Origin: Magicicada septendecula
Lineage: Eukaryota; Arthropoda; Insecta; Hemiptera; Cicadidae
Assembly (NCBI GenBank): GCA_034769895.1
Contig: CM068367.1
Coordinates: forward strand, 693,564,654-693,628,653
Direction: 5' to 3'
Length of the DNA: 64,000 nt
In this document: positions 50,230 through 63,185 of the stretch, piece by piece
How positions within the stretch are numbered: position 1 is the stretch's first letter
Layout: each line of letters starts with the position of its first letter
Translations under genes and position numbers: made by a program
Notes under the pieces: model-generated
Database searches by the model: none
Seen by the model: the letters and a program-made list of their open reading frames with translations, nothing else
Told to the model about the DNA's origin: nothing

Positions 50230-50992
50230 AAGGACTGATTGAAAGTTTCAAGAAAATGCACAAGTGGTGGATTTAGTGCAATTACTGTTCAGGAAGCTAC
50301 AGGCCATTGACAGCTTCAAAACTGTTTTATAGTAACATGTACAGGAGCTATTTAAAGAATTTTCCAGATGCTGAGTTAAATAATGTTATGAAAGCCTATT
50401 CATATTCTGATTAACTAAAATTAACAAATTAACTAACAATGCTTTACAGTTGAGACCTTCATTTAGCAGTAGTGCTATGACTCTTTTGCAGGTTTTTTGC
50501 TTCAGAATAACTTGGAGGAAACATATTCAGAAACTGTTAGTCTGATAAGAATTTTGGTAACAACACCCATGACATCAGAATCTGAAAGGTCCTTTCTACG
50601 CTGAAAAGAATAAAAATATTCCCTAGGTCAACAATGAGTGAGATGGGCTAAATGCCTTAGCAATGATAAAAGTTAAAAATAAAATGTGTCAATATAAGGA
50701 TTTTAATACAAAAGTTATCAACAAATTTTCTCAAATAAAGGAAAGAAGATGGTTATTCTTTGCAAATAAATTATGTATAGGATTAAACTTATTAGTGTTC
50801 CACTTATGTTAAATATTTTTATTAATTTCTTTTTTTTGACTTACGTGCTTGTGTTATAACTAACTGTTGTTTTGACAATACTATTTGTGTTTGTGCTCCT
50901 GTGATTGTCTACACTTTTATTGTGGTTTACGGTAAGTTTTATTTATATTTAAAATTTTAACATGCTCCCTACTGACTACTGCACTACCAGCG
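50230..50992 (+). pseudogene. hAT transposase C-terminal remnant with right terminal repeat
   Basis: Same family as 37808-38735, on the other strand. It carries the region around FPDAELNNVMKAYSY (about 50355-50400), then PMTSESERSF (about 50567-50600) and STMSEM with stops. It ends GCACTACCAGCGGCATTG, the reverse complement of a CAATGCCGCTGGTAGTGC end that matches the CAGTGGCGGGTGGTAGTGC start at 37808. Internal deletions and stops throughout; left end not found. Confidence 0.7.
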
Positions 50993-50999
50993 GCATTGG

Positions 51000-51302
51000 T
51001 ATTTTTTCATTTTAAAAACACTCAAGCAAAATTTTTGTTAGAATAATATGCTCCTGTCTATAATAACATGAGAAGTATCATTGTATACTCTGTTACACAT
51101 CAAAATATACTAGTAGCTGTTTGTTAACTAGATTAACTACAAAACACAAACATATTCTTCACGTATTTTATTATCTATGTTTGTACGTGTATATAGTATT
51201 CTTGTAGAATTTTTGGTTGTTTTATCTATTAATGTCTGATGGTATACCATACACACCACAGAAAGAGAAGCCATTACATTATAGTGTATACTATCAAATT
51301 GG

Positions 51303-51392
<90 letters not shown>

Positions 51393-52690
51393 CCCCAGCA
51401 AATAAAAGTAATGGTTATCTGCCCTGTAGTTGTACTGTCATTCTGGAGGCTTAGATTTATGTCTCATGTTGTCCCATCTGATACAGAATTATTATGAGTT
51501 GTTACAAGTAGATGGGTACAGTACAGTGGAGTTATGGTAAGTCTATCCTGGTATATGTATGTTAAAACATTGGCAGTGTTTCAGAGAAATCAGTAGTAGC
51601 GGTGCTGATAAAACTACCAACAACATCACTAGTAATGTAATACAGTATGGACAGTTTATCTTGCTCTTATATTGTGTGCTAAATACTATGAAATCATTTG
51701 TAGTTTGTTGCAGACATATAAGGTAATATAAAGTCAGCAACAAATATTTTAAAAATATTAAACAAGCATGAGTTTAAGAAACAAAAATAAAAAAATAAAT
51801 AAAAAGAAATTTGCTCCGCTGTTTTCCTCACACATTTTTCCTTTCTTTCCTTTATTGTCATAATAAAAAAGGAGCATGACCACAACTTTCACACACCTCT
51901 AAGAACAACTCTGAACCTATCTCTTACTATAACATATCTCTTACAATACACAAGAGATCCATAGAAATTTGTCTGTATATTATCTGATCATCTTATTTGT
52001 ATGTAAGCAACAGAAATCCATGTGTTAGTCTGTTATGTTTCTGCCTGCCACAGTACATTGTGAGCAGGTTACATCTTATTTACTGTTCTGTGTTATTGCT
52101 GAGTATGATTGTAGTGGAGCATCGCACTCATTTAATTTATTTTAGGGGACTGCTGAGTTGGAGAAAAACAATACCATAGTCATTCTTTCCATCATTCTTC
52201 AGACTGGCAACCAGTTTTTCTGCATCCATTCATTAATGCTTTCTACTAAACATGGTTGATCCAGAGTGATTACAAGTTGTAACCAGACCTGTTGGTTGTT
52301 ATATTGATCAACATATTTGACCTTTGAAACTACTCTGATGAGATCCTCTGTTAATGGAGTAATAAATCGGTAGGTTTTCAGGTTGACTGTTATGCACTTT
52401 ATTCATTTCATCAAAATCAAATTCTGAGACTACTCCTGACATTTGTAAATACACTGTGTTAATAGTGGGCATATTCTAAAGGAACAGAAATATTAAAAAT
52501 TGAAAATCATGAAAATAAATAAGAAGATCCTGAATTTATAAAATTGGTAAGTTTACATGTAACTCTGTCTAGATACATTAAACAAGATACACTGTAATTA
52601 TCCCTTCGAAGACCAAATTGAATTTTAAAAATTTTGTTAATAACATGTTTTCTAGGTCTAGACATGAGATTCTGTTTCAGTTTTGTCTCT
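51000..52690. other. Intergenic with a TG microsatellite: no gene seen
   Basis: (TG)n of 85 bp at 51305-51389; open frames across it are artefacts. GTAACCAGACCTGT at about 52277 matches the LTR start seen at 38736 and 38918, possibly a third stub. Otherwise AT-rich, unrecognised. Confidence 0.55.
51305..51389. repeat. (TG)n microsatellite, 85 bp
   Basis: Uninterrupted dinucleotide run. Confidence 0.95.
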
Positions 52691-53682
52691 ATTGTCATTT
52701 GTTTTCTGAAAAATTAAGTGGGACACATTTGTCCCCTTGTTCTCTGGGAGGTGTATGTGCAAGCAGGTGTTTCTAAAGAAAAATCACTTCTAACTAAAAA
52801 ACTGCATATATTTACTTTTTTTTAAATCTTTCTTACATTGATTTACTTCTTTTCTTATTTCTGACAATAAGACACTTAACTTTACAACAACTGCATATTT
52901 TATTTGCATGTTTCTCTTGTCCTTCTTGTGCTGCACTCTCTACACCTTCTTCGTGTAGATTTGACTGGTAGGTGCTTCTCAACTTGTTTCAAATGCACAC
53001 CATCTGGTACACCACTAACACTGGGCTTGAAGTTCTTCAGGAAATATGATTTTCCTCTTTTTCCTTTTTTAATACATGGCTATTAGCAAGCTGTCTACAA
53101 AGACAGCTGATCACAGTGAACACCTTTGTTGTAAATCTGTATAATAAAACCATTAACAATTACCAAATCAACTAGAAAATAGAAGAGACAATATCACCAT
53201 TTCAGTGACCAACTGCATATCTCTTTTGCCTTAGGTCAAAGCGGTCAACTCCATCCATTATACAATTGTAATATGTAACTACAGCTGCTGGACATGAAAC
53301 AGATGATGATATGCCTTCCCTAATTTTTTCATTTTACAAAGGTAGTATCCTTAAGATTATGGTACAATGTTGGAAGTGTTACAGGGTTATTATCCTCCCA
53401 TTTTATGGCAATCATACAACTTTTAGTGTAGAACATAAATTCTCCACACTCCATATGTGTTTTGTTTTCAACATGTCTGGCAGTCCATTCCTGTTAGGTC
53501 TGACAGTCCCCACAGCAAACAGCCTTCTTTCATTAAGTGTCTTCAACAATAAAAATGAAGTAAACACTTTATGAATTAAAATCAGTTTCTGATTATGTGC
53601 ATAGATTCCATACAAGTCTAAAACAATATTTTCACCAAGGAAATATAACGTGTTTTGCTAAAAGTCTTTTCTGTCTGCATAA

Positions 53683-54368
53683 CAGTAGCGTGGCGTCCAT
53701 GTAACCACTGTTGCTGGCGGCAGGAGTACTGGAAATAAGAGAAAATAATATTAATTGTATCAGAGTACTTTGGTTACTGAATAATTTTAAATCCGAACAA
53801 TATTAGTAGGGAAACTTGAAGAAAAGAAAAACATTGCTTTAAAAATGCTGGGCACTTGCACCGTCTTGTGTTGCCGGCTTGGACATCGGCAATGCTTTAC
53901 TGTGTATGGACACTGATGTCGTAGTAGTTGTCACTGTACTGACTGTAGAAGGGGGAACACATTCGTCCACCCAATGTGTTGCCACTGTATAAACCGGCAA
54001 AATGCTCAGTTAGCAACTATGATGTTCGTTTTCGGAACTGATGTGCAGCAGTTACTATGTACCTATTTGTGTTTTGTTCATTTAGTTGTGTGTTTCTCTG
54101 TTTGTCTTTATTATTGTTAATTCGATTATTTGTATCCTGATTTATTCTGTGTAAGTATAGTGAAGTCAGATCACATTAACCAATGGGACCTTCTTCTTCT
54201 GCCAGCAAATGATTTAAAATTCTCTTAAAAAAATATTTTGGAACAAAAAGTATATTTTGGCTCTAAAAAGAACACTTGGTACTAGAAAAAATTTGAATTA
54301 ATTTTTAGGCTAAGTTTTAGGCCTATCACAACCGGCAACAGCTGTTATGTACCCACACCATGCCACTG
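53683..54368. mobile_element. hAT-type MITE, 686 bp, perfect 8-bp target duplication
   Basis: CTGCATAA at 53675-53682 and 54369-54376. Inverted ends CAGTAGCGTGGCGTCCATGT (left) and ACATAACAGCTGTTGCCGGT on the - strand following CAGTGGCATGGTGTGGGT; the repeat extends to about 45 bp with gaps (ACTGTTGCTGGCGGCAG / AGCTGTTGCCGGTTGTGA). No coding capacity. Inserted into the piggyBac remnant. Confidence 0.85.
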
Positions 54369-54595
54369 CTGCATAAATATTGGCAAATATTTCTTGTCAC
54401 AGAATCTGCTAAGTATAACATTTTAACAACATCGCTTTACTGGCTTCATACACATGGGCAGTTTCAGTAATGAACAATATTTGAAAGGCACCATACTTTC
54501 ATCAACTGCAATTATATCTGAAGGCACACATATTTCAGGAAGTCAGGAATTCAGTTTATCAATTAAGAGGGCAGTTTGACCCTTTGGTATTGCGG

Positions 54596-57521
54596 CAGGG
54601 CCACTTTTATAAATGGGCCCGGTGCGCCCGGGCCCAGGGCGCATGAGATTACAGGTTTTTAAGCGCTTGGCGCAAAATCATAAACCGAACACACACACAC
54701 ACAAATAATTTGTTTGTTAAATACGTAAAACAATAATAAAAGTTATACACATAGACTAATCAAGTAAACATTGTCATTCATTATTGCATGTAGTGACCTT
54801 CGCGTTCGCTGCGGCAAAATAACGTAAATGACTGTACCAGGCTGGCAGTGACGAACGCCTCCGAGTGGAGACGGAAGCATCCGAAGGCCGCTGCCACCTC
54901 CCGCGCCACTACCGATCTGCACAGGGTACAGGTTGTCAATTATCACTTGTTTGTTATTGTTAACATGTCTCTGCCTCTACGTGCATTACACCAGTGCGTC
55001 CTTTGCGGTTATGTTGTAGATGTCATTGTCTCATGGAATTCTTTAGTATAGTTTCACTTTGTGTTCTAGTATGTGCTATTTATGTGTGTTGGTGTTGGTG
55101 AACAACTAAAAATGAGTAAAAAACCAAGTGGTAGCGAATTTAGAAAAAGAGCAATAAAAAAACTTGCAGAGGAAGAAAACGTGCTACAGAAAGTACCAAA
55201 AATAGAACAATTTTTAATGTTTCTAAACCTGTTCCGATATGTGGACCTCTTCTAGAAGATAATCAATCAGATTTAGAAACAAAACCACAAGACCCAACCA
55301 CCTCTTTGTCGAGTTTGCCAGATTCCTGTGAAACAGCTGGGCCATCTAGTTCATTTGTAAAATCCCCATTTTTGATTGTTGATCCGGCTACATGGGATTT
55401 ACAAGACGGGTATGTGATTGACACTATTTTATCATCATAGCTGAAGCAAAGCTTGTATGTTGATTTTTCTAATTCCCTTCGAGTTTATCCAGATAAAAAG
55501 CGTACTTTGTCTATAAAAATTATAATATAGATATTAAAAACTGTCGCAGACAAAGTTATGACAACGCATCAAATATGTCCGGTTCGTATACCGGTCTGCA
55601 AGCAAGAATAAAACTAAAAATTGACAAAGCAGATTATGTGTCGTGTGCCGCACACTCTTTAAATTTAGTTGGAGTTTTTGCAGTCGAAAACTCATGCCCT
55701 GAAGTGACGAGCATTTTTCGTTGTTACAAGGAATTTACACATTCTTTTCGGCCTCAACTTACCGATGGAGACTAATAAAAGAAAGAGTGGAAAATAAGAA
55801 TCAAGAAAGACAAGACATTGACAAAATTACTTTACCAAAATCTTTAAGCAATACCAGGTGGTCCGCTAGAGCAGACGCTGTCCGTGCACTGTGTACTGGC
55901 TATAAAGAATATGAGTTTGTCCTACAAAGCTTGGCTAAAGATGTTTCTCAAACACCTGAAAGTAGAGTGACCGCTGAAGGGTTTTGCAAACAGTTAGCCC
56001 AATTCGACACAGCTTTCCTCACTTTGCTTTGGAATGATCTGTTACAAAGAATTGACAAGACAAGCGAAACTTTACAAAAAGAGGAGTTGGACTTACTGAA
56101 AGCGATAAAATACCTGCAGATCCTCCAAACGTTTCTTGAAGAAAAAAGAAATACCTCTGATGAATATGTCGAGAACGCAGCTACCAAGTTATGTGGATTG
56201 CAAGCGGCCATCTATAAAAGGAACAGAAAAAGAACATTGTTTCCAGATGAAGAAAGGGGATGTGAATCAAATTTGGAGCCTAAAATCAAGTTCAAAACTG
56301 AAGTGTTCCTTCCAGTTGTTGACAATCTGACTGGGCAACTAAGTAGAAGACGGGAAAGCTACGCTTCTCTCAGTGACAGATTTGAGATATTCAACGATTT
56401 TAAGGTAAGGGTTTTATATAGCCTTATACTTTACCATAGGCAATACAATCATGAGTTAGTCAACATACTATTATGATATATTTTTAAATATTCAAGTTTT
56501 TAATATTGAAGTGTAAACGTGAATCAGGAGTTGATATTTGTGAAAATGCCGATAAGTTAAAAAAAAACATTAAACACGATAAAACTACTTTTTATTCTAA
56601 AGTTTCTATTAAAAGTTTCATTTTTCAGGCAAAAGGACCTCTGCAAACCAAAGTCCAAGCAGATCGACTGGCTATGTTTTACAGTGATGATATAGAGGTT
56701 GATAGTCTAAGAGAAGAATGTTTGCATTTCAAGCAGTTCATGGAAGTTGAAAATATAGAACACCTTCGAGAAGCATATAAGTACATAAGACGCAGCGAAC
56801 CAAGTTTATACAGTACTTTTCCTAATCTGAAAGTGGCCATGAGGATTTACCTAACCCTGCCAGTCACTAACTGTTCTGCTGAACGAGAGTTCTCAGCACT
56901 GAAAAGGCTAAAATGAATAACGAGGTCATCCCTTCAGGAGACCAAGTTAAATAGTTTGATCGTGCTCTGCACCGAAAAGGACATGACTATGAACATGTGT
57001 TTTGACGATGTAATAAACGAATTTGCAAAGAAAAAGTCAAGAAAAAAATCAATGATGTAAAATGGTATGGTATAACAATTAACAGTGTATTGTTAGGGTT
57101 TCTTTCAATGTCAAATGTCATTATTAGGTACAATACAATATTTATGTAGACTTTTTTCTTTGCCAAAGATTAATTACGCCATTCAATATTTTATTCATAC
57201 AAAATAATTTGTATTTGATCAAAACAGCTTTGATTGTTCGGTTATAAGATAATACATTTTTTTTAATATGACAGAAAATGTTTAATTTTTTATGTTTACC
57301 ATTGCCATTACTTTTACACGTTATTATTTTTTACCACGTCACTTATATTTTTGTTCTTTTCCTTTTTCATATGACCAAAAATGAACAATATTTTAATGTT
57401 GATCGCGGTGCGCAAACTACGCGGAAATTAGTACTAGCTGACGTCAGAGTGGTTTGGACGGGAGATGGGGGCGCGAATGTTGTTCGGGCCCAGGGCGCAC
57501 TGCATACCAAACGCGGCTCTG
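54596..57521 (+). mobile_element. hAT transposon, 2926 bp, inserted in the piggyBac remnant
   Basis: Left end CAGGGCCACTTTTATAAATG followed by GC-rich GGGCCCGGTGCGCCCGGG; right end GGGCCCAGGGCGCAC ... CGCGGCTCTG. GTATTGC borders both ends (54587-54593 and 57522-57528), a target duplication that is shifted by a base or two on the left. The piggyBac reading (LTETLQYNNNEKAIP then GQTALLIDKLN) resumes across it. Confidence 0.85.
55112..57058 (+). pseudogene. hAT (ZMYM1-like) transposase with internal deletion
   Basis: ATG at 55112 (MSKKPSGSEFRKRAIKKLAE), then a shifted N-terminal segment. At about 55430-55540 most of the DUF4371-type catalytic half seems deleted. The protein resumes at DNASNMSGSYTGLQARIKLK and CAAHSLNLVGVFAVENSCPE (55563-55700), and TLPKSLSNTRWSARADAVR (about 55830-55885, the conserved NTRW motif). 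A long frame runs to about 56405. GTAAGG at 56406 and TTTTTCAG at 56621-56628 could bound an intron of about 220 bp. Then FQAKGPLQTKVQADRLAMFY and the dimerisation domain LPVTNCSAEREFSALKRLK, a TGA at about 56914, and LNSLIVLCTEKDMTM to a stop near 57057. Confidence 0.8.
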
Positions 57522-58249
57522 GTATTGCCTTCTCATTGTTATTGTACTGTAGAGTTTCAGTCAGTTTCTTGAAGCTGTTTTTTTTTTTCATTATGTCTGC
57601 TATACCAGACACCCCAAGAATTGGATAACTAGACCAATAATTCTTCAACAATGGTAGGGACTGAACTACCATCAAAATGCGAATGATGGTCTTTATTTTT
57701 TATGTTGGTCTTTATTTTTTCTACAGTAGTTGGTGTCCAGTTACTACTGTTGGTTCTTACTACAGTACATGGCCTCTAGATTGCCTATCACACTCCTGAA
57801 TTGCATACAAATTTGAATTTGTATTGGTGTACAGATTTGTATAAGTTACAGAGTTTCTTCAGAAACAAATTATAAGAAAGTCCTCTGGAACAAGGTCAGC
57901 AGTAAGTTTGGGATTCCTACACACATTTTTGTGAATGTTTGCAAAGTATAGAGTATTACTACTTTCAGCAAGATGGCTTAAATCATAAAGTTCAGTTCCT
58001 GGCTCATTTTCTATGTACTCTATTGTTTCATGCTCTTGAGTAGAGGGATTGCCATTCTACTGACTACAAACAATTGACTTCTGTAGCTGAAAAAGCTCCT
58101 CAGTTGCATCTCCATCACACCACATTTCTGAATTACATTCATCATCAGGAAGAGAAAAAAATATTCAAGAAATTCTTCTTCTGTTAAAAATGACACATAT
58201 CTGCAGGAAAATTGGCAGAATGTAAAAAAAATCAAAACTTCATTGGAAC

Positions 58250-58995
58250 CTAACCTAGAAATTGTAGTCTCACATTGAGCTTACTAGATGCAACCATACA
58301 ATTATAAAAATATGTGATTATGAGTATGCTATTGAATAAATAATAAAGCATAAAATAAAAGAAGGAAAACAGTAATAGCCTGTCGAAAAATGATAGTTTT
58401 ACACTAGTTTAGGCTAAATAACTATTGTTTACATCAATACTGCGAGTGAAGCATACTGGTAAACAGTACAGTAGTCATAAAAGTAAGCTGACAGTAAATC
58501 AACAACTCACACAATTTAGTGGTATCATAAACTACTTAGAGGTATAATAAATTACTAAGATATGGTACAGTGATGTCATAAAAACCCTTAAGGTACCTGC
58601 TACTGTTTCAGGAATTAAGTTGAAAAAACTTAGAACTTTACAATGAGTCACAATCGACAACTATAATACCACCAACAGGAAGAAACAGGAAGAAACACAC
58701 AAACAAACAGTCCTGCCAGAAATGCAGTTCTCGTCCTTATGTATTGGCGACCACTAGGTAGCAGCACCAAACAGAAGTGGTAGGCTACTATTCCACCCAG
58801 CACACAAAGCAATAATCAAGGTCGGAAATATGTCCCCAACTGGTCATAAAAGTGTTATCATAAAAGATGTACAGCATATGCTAGACAATGCATATGATTC
58901 CATACATTAAGCAATATCACTTTTATAAAAAGTGACAGGAACTGAAAAACAAAATTTAAATAGGGTTTAGTCTTCTTAACCAGTAGGCCTATGTA
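58250..58995. other. Intergenic: no gene seen
   Basis: AT-rich. It may hold the right end of the piggyBac element, but no matching TTAA-bounded inverted repeat was found. Confidence 0.45.
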
Positions 58996-59221
58996 ATATG
59001 TTTGGCAAGGACCTTTGGCAGGGGTGCCTACAGGGGGGTATCGTGTCGCCATTGGCGACATTTGAAAAATTTTTGGGGGGGATTTTTTTTTACTGTTGTA
59101 TGAAATTTACTATTACTAAAAATACCGAATACAATGTGAGAACGTATTTCCTGGTCGCAATTTGCGTCAAAGCTTGCTTAAGGGGGCTGCATGGTGTATC
59201 ACGTGATGAGACATCCACGAA

Positions 59222-59602
59222 TCACAGTACAATAATTTTAGTGTACAAAATACAGCTTTATATTTTAATTTATTAAAAAAGCGATTATTTGTAAATACAT
59301 ATTGAAAAACAAAGAAGGCGAGACTGGTCAAGTTGTAGGCTAAACAATTTTTTGAAGTCATAAAATACTTAAAGAAAATTAGATCGTTTGAAAGCGAATG
59401 GAAGTTCCCTACGTAGGTGGAACAGACGCTTTCAAACGACCTAAAGTTCTTTAATTATTTTGCTGCTTCAAAAAATTTTCTCGTGTACAACTTGAGCAGT
59501 CTCACTTTCCTTATTTATCTACATTTATTTTCAAATAATCGCTTATTTGATAAATTTACATATAAAGCTTTATTTTGTACACTAAAATATTATACTACGA
59601 GG
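59222..59602. repeat. Long inverted repeat, arms of about 175 bp
   Basis: Left arm 59222-59400 and right arm about 59428-59602. Shared blocks (one arm versus reverse complement of the other) include TTTTAGTGTACAAAATA, AAGCGATTATTTG, GTCAAGTTGTA, AATTTTTTGAAG and CGTTTGAAAGCG. The centre holds TCCCTACGTAGGTGGAAC, itself partly palindromic. Transcripts would form a long hairpin. The open frames here are by-products. Confidence 0.7.
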
Positions 59603-59635
59603 GTGCTTTCACATGTGCGGACTTTTTGTGTGCGA

Positions 59636-59820
59636 GGGAATTTTGAAAAACACAAAGTTCGATTTTATTGTTTTGGACTTGCACACTAATAATTTTGATA
59701 AAAATAAAGTTAAGACGTTTGATTGGGAAAAACAACGCTTTATTCAAACGCCTTAAGGAGGGATTTTTATATAAGGCGGAAATTTTGAAAAACACAAAGT
59801 TCGATTTTATTGTTTTGAGA
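59636..59820 (+). repeat. Direct repeat of a 37-bp segment
   Basis: TTTTGAAAAACACAAAGTTC followed by GATTTTATTGTTTTG occurs at about 59641-59676 and again at about 59783-59818, about 142 bp apart. Possibly the remains of short terminal repeats or a local duplication. Confidence 0.6.
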
Positions 59821-59893
59821 AATATTTTGTTATATTTACTTACAATTACCTTTTTAACCCAAAATTTACGTATTTCCTTCGTTAAGAAATAAA

Positions 59894-60262
59894 TTGCAGC
59901 ATAAACAACTAATAAACGACCTTGTTTACAAGTCCTGTAAGACAACTCTGGAGCTTTGGCTACGACGAGGATTTATAAAACCGTACAGATGCCTCCTGCA
60001 ACTTTCTGGGTTTCCAAATTTAAATAGACTCTACAAGATTCTTTTATCTCTTTCCGTAACAAGCTGTTCGGCAGAGAGAACCATGAGCCGCATCAAAATT
60101 GTCAAAAATCGTCTTAGAACGAGCATGAGTGATACATGGTTAAAAAGTTTGTTAATTTTATGTAGTGAGTCTGAAGTTTTAAGCAAGATTCCGCACGAAG
60201 AAATCATTGACAAGTTTGCCTTTTCCACCAAACAAAGACAACAAATATTATTGAACACCTAA
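59894..60262 (+). pseudogene. hAT transposase C-terminal dimerisation domain fragment
   Basis: A 122-codon frame: KSCKTTLELWLRRGFIKPYR, then FPNLNRLYKILLSLSVTSCS-AERTMSRIKIVKNRLRTSMS and WLKSLLILCSESEVLSKIP. This is the conserved P(x)T-SC-SAER-FS-x-K-NRLR-x-M-L module that ends hAT transposases, intact to its own stop. Nothing of the catalytic core lies upstream, where an inverted repeat is found instead. The family differs from the other hAT copies in the window. Confidence 0.85.
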
Positions 60263-60769
60263 AAACACAACACTGATTATTAATATTATAATTTTTTTCT
60301 TACTTATAAGTTATATTTCAACTTCAGATAACAAAAATGTTGTGATTGTAAGCTTAAAATATTGTAGTAGATAGATAGATATAGATTTATTTATAATGTA
60401 ATTTTGAAATCCATTTTTTTTTTTACTTACTGTATTAATAAAGTACAGTGTGCAATAGAAATTTGCGTTTAGATTTTTTAATTATCTTGCTTTCTACTAT
60501 GTTTTAGTAAAGTCTATAAAAGGACGGAATTGTTTATAACATTTTATTAAGGGAACAAATTTAAGTAAGGCATTAAAGTTGCAAATCTAAGTATTTTTCC
60601 AATGAAGTGATTGAGATTTGATACTGTATACTGTAAAACTAATCACGTTTTACTGAAAATGCTAAATTGTGATCCATTATAAAAAGAGCTTTTTTTTTAA
60701 TCGAGCCTGGAGTTGGGGGGGAAGCGACATAGGGCTTGGGGGGGATCGGCACCACTGGGCAAGGTACAA

Positions 60770-63180
60770 ATAAAACTATAAGATTCTTTGTCAGAATATA
60801 CTGAATATTTAAAAAAAAAACTGCACAGTTTTCGTGAATAAAAAAGATTTCTGAGGTTGACAATAATTTTTATAGCAAACTAATCTTGTCTGTGGCCGTT
60901 TTAAGGCACACTTGACAATGTTGACTTTACAGCTTTTCTATCAATTGTTATAGCACCAAGTTATGACTTACTAGATTTCAAAATAAATATTCTCTTGTAA
61001 CAAAGAGAGCAAATCCCCGTTTAATCTTGAGCATAAAATAGTTTCAAACGACCCGGTAACCTATATGGGTATACCCTAGCTTTTTTCACCTAAACTGGAA
61101 TCAGCTACCTAGGAAAGGGCATTGAAAACCCATTCTTAGCTCACTAGAAAAGTCTAGAGCGGGGTTGGAACCATCTCCATTTCGCCGCTATGACTTGTAA
61201 AAGCAAACGTCCTGGTACCTCGGAGACATCGAGAAGGTGACGTTCCCGACCAGAACAGCCACAATGAGGTGTCCTCCAAAGCGTGAGCCCGTGCAGAGAT
61301 GAGTGTGCTAGGGTTGATACAACAAGAATAAAAATAATATTTTCTTATTTCGTAAAATTTTGGAATTACGTACGGTATAGAGTTTAAGAGCTTAAGAAGG
61401 TACATGTGTAAAATATCGTGTTGCTCCTGTCTGACGTTCAATGGACATCGATAAGAACAGTCATCATTGCTTCAAATTTTAATATCTTTGAATTCGTCTT
61501 CTTTCAGGTTACTTGCGTATAAATAGTTCAAAAACATACCGTATGATAGTTTCTGCTCGTAACTCCATTACTAGTTTCTACGCGAGTCTGATTCATCGTT
61601 TATATCTCTGGCAGAAGAATGGAAAGATGGGAGTCGTATACCACTGTGTGCCTGAACGCTCGTGGAAGCAAAGTGTCTGTCAAAACATGTCAGTGTTGAC
61701 AAAGAAGAACATGGAAAAATTAAGTTGATCAGAATATTTCCAACAGGTTTTTATGTGTTCATGACATGTCATCACCCGAATTCTGTAGATTAACAGTTCG
61801 AGAGAACTCTGAATATATGGTTTTATCGCTTTAGATGTAAAGGGATAAAGGGACTCAGGAAAGGAGTCTATACGACTGAGGACCACGGAGAAATCGGGGG
61901 AAGCTCTTGATTTTGAAGATACTTGAAGAAAATAAAATAAAGAAATGTGCATGTATGACATAAGGTTAACATACTAATAATATGACGAGACGAAAACGAT
62001 ATTGTAGATATTAAAATAGCTATATATACTGAAAAAATGAATTGATTGATAATTGTATTGTAGGTAATGGGAAAGCATGAATAAAACAAAACCTCAATTA
62101 ATCCTGGAGGGGTCAGAATTTCGTACTTTGTGGAAAGAACATCAGCACGTTGTAGAGTTCAGTTAAGTAACTCTTCCTGAAGATTATGGAATTGTAAGTT
62201 TAAGGAAATTAACAAAGTTGTTTGGTCTTTTTGCTATAAAATGTTTTTTTGTTATTTGAAGAATAAAGGTATCTTACAACCATTACGTCAGATAATAGCT
62301 ACTGCCTTGACCTTTGAGACAGGCCTTCAGATATATGAGTCACCACTTGTTACGGCTCGCACATATCGATGACAATTTCGACTGGACGTCTTTTTTAAAA
62401 TTCACTTTTCGGATAAAAGTACAAGATGCGCTTTTTGAGTGCGAATTAAAATAAAGACCGCCAGTCCAGTTCACAGAAATTTATTAGTCTAATTTCATAG
62501 TTCAATTTCGCCGTACACGAGGTTCACACATCTCTTTCTTCTGAAAGAAAGTTTTATTATCCAATTCCCCATTACGGAATTCTTCTTATGACTCCCACAG
62601 ATATTATTTTACTTCCCAGTAAGATTATTTCTCGACTCTATCTTCTCCTATCTAGTTATCCGTATTACTAGTTCTTACTACTTTTTGTAAGACATGTATT
62701 ACTTTGATTTTACATTTGTTGATCTTAAACCCAAAACATTTTTATCCAATTACCTAAATACAATAAGCGGTGGTATACGGATACTTTCTCGTAGGTAGTA
62801 CAAACAAGTTTTTATTACCAGAGTCTGTGTGGTACAGATAGTTTCAAATACTGTAGTGAGTTTTATGTATATTCCGTTACGGATAACAGATACTGTACTC
62901 ACAGATCATATTTATTATCAGAACAACTATTTCCATCTACCATATGCACTACTGTTGAATACGCCACTTCTGTGTAGGTGAACTGAACAACAATTCTGAG
63001 CAATTTTACAGAACTTCTCACAAACATCGTGTTGACAGTGAACGTCATCAAACGTAAATAAACTTCGGATGACATCGTTAACTTCTTTTTAAGTTTATTG
63101 TCCCCTTACACATTGCTTGTGAGCTCTGTGAATCCTTTACACGACTACATTCAAATATACAAATATACAATTAAATACTC
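60770..63180. other. Intergenic: no supported gene
   Basis: A GC-richer block at 61040-61310 (GTCCTGGTACCTCGGAGACA, AGGTGTCCTCCAAAGCGTGA) and the + strand frame at 61513-61728 look less random than the surroundings but show no recognisable domain. Around 62345-62600, TGTTACGGCTCGCACATATC followed by a GC-mixed region resembles an LTR edge on the - strand; no partner or primer site is convincing. Confidence 0.4.
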
Positions 63181-63185
63181 GTAGA

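Larger units (their letters stand above)
52720..58245 (-). pseudogene. piggyBac-family transposase, decayed and split by two insertions
   Basis: Read on the - strand from about 58215: FLTEEEFLEYFF with PDDECNSEMWCDGDATEEL (acidic N-terminus), then GTELYDLSHLAESSNTLYFA (about 57950). After the hAT insertion comes IIAVDESMVPFK (54450-54515, the first catalytic Asp region) and LPMCMKPVKR. After the MITE come FTSFLLLKTLNERRLFAVGT and RPNRNGLPDML (53412-53560), AIKWEDNNPVTLPTLYH, then CIMDGVDRFDLRQKRYAVG (about 53200-53260, last catalytic Asp) and a Cys-containing tail near 52880. Several stops and shifts. TTAA target sites and inverted ends were not resolved. The family normally does TTAA-specific, footprint-free transposition. 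Confidence 0.75.
59025..60758 (+). mobile_element. hAT-derived element with long internal inverted repeat (ends tentative)
   Basis: Left CAGGGGTGCCTACAGGGGGG and right CGATC...GGCACCACTG (reverse complement CAGTGGTGCCGATCCCCCCC) look like hAT ends. It contains a hAT dimerisation domain on the + strand (59894-60262). GGCAAGG lies near both ends, but on the left it sits 7 bp away from the putative end, so the boundaries are tentative. The interior left part is an inverted repeat with no coding (see separate entry). Confidence 0.45.

Noticed and set aside
54596..57521. Treating the 55721-56916 frames as a host ZMYM1-like gene
   Set aside because: They lie between hAT terminal repeats with target repeats, contain stops and a large deletion, and end in a hAT dimerisation domain.
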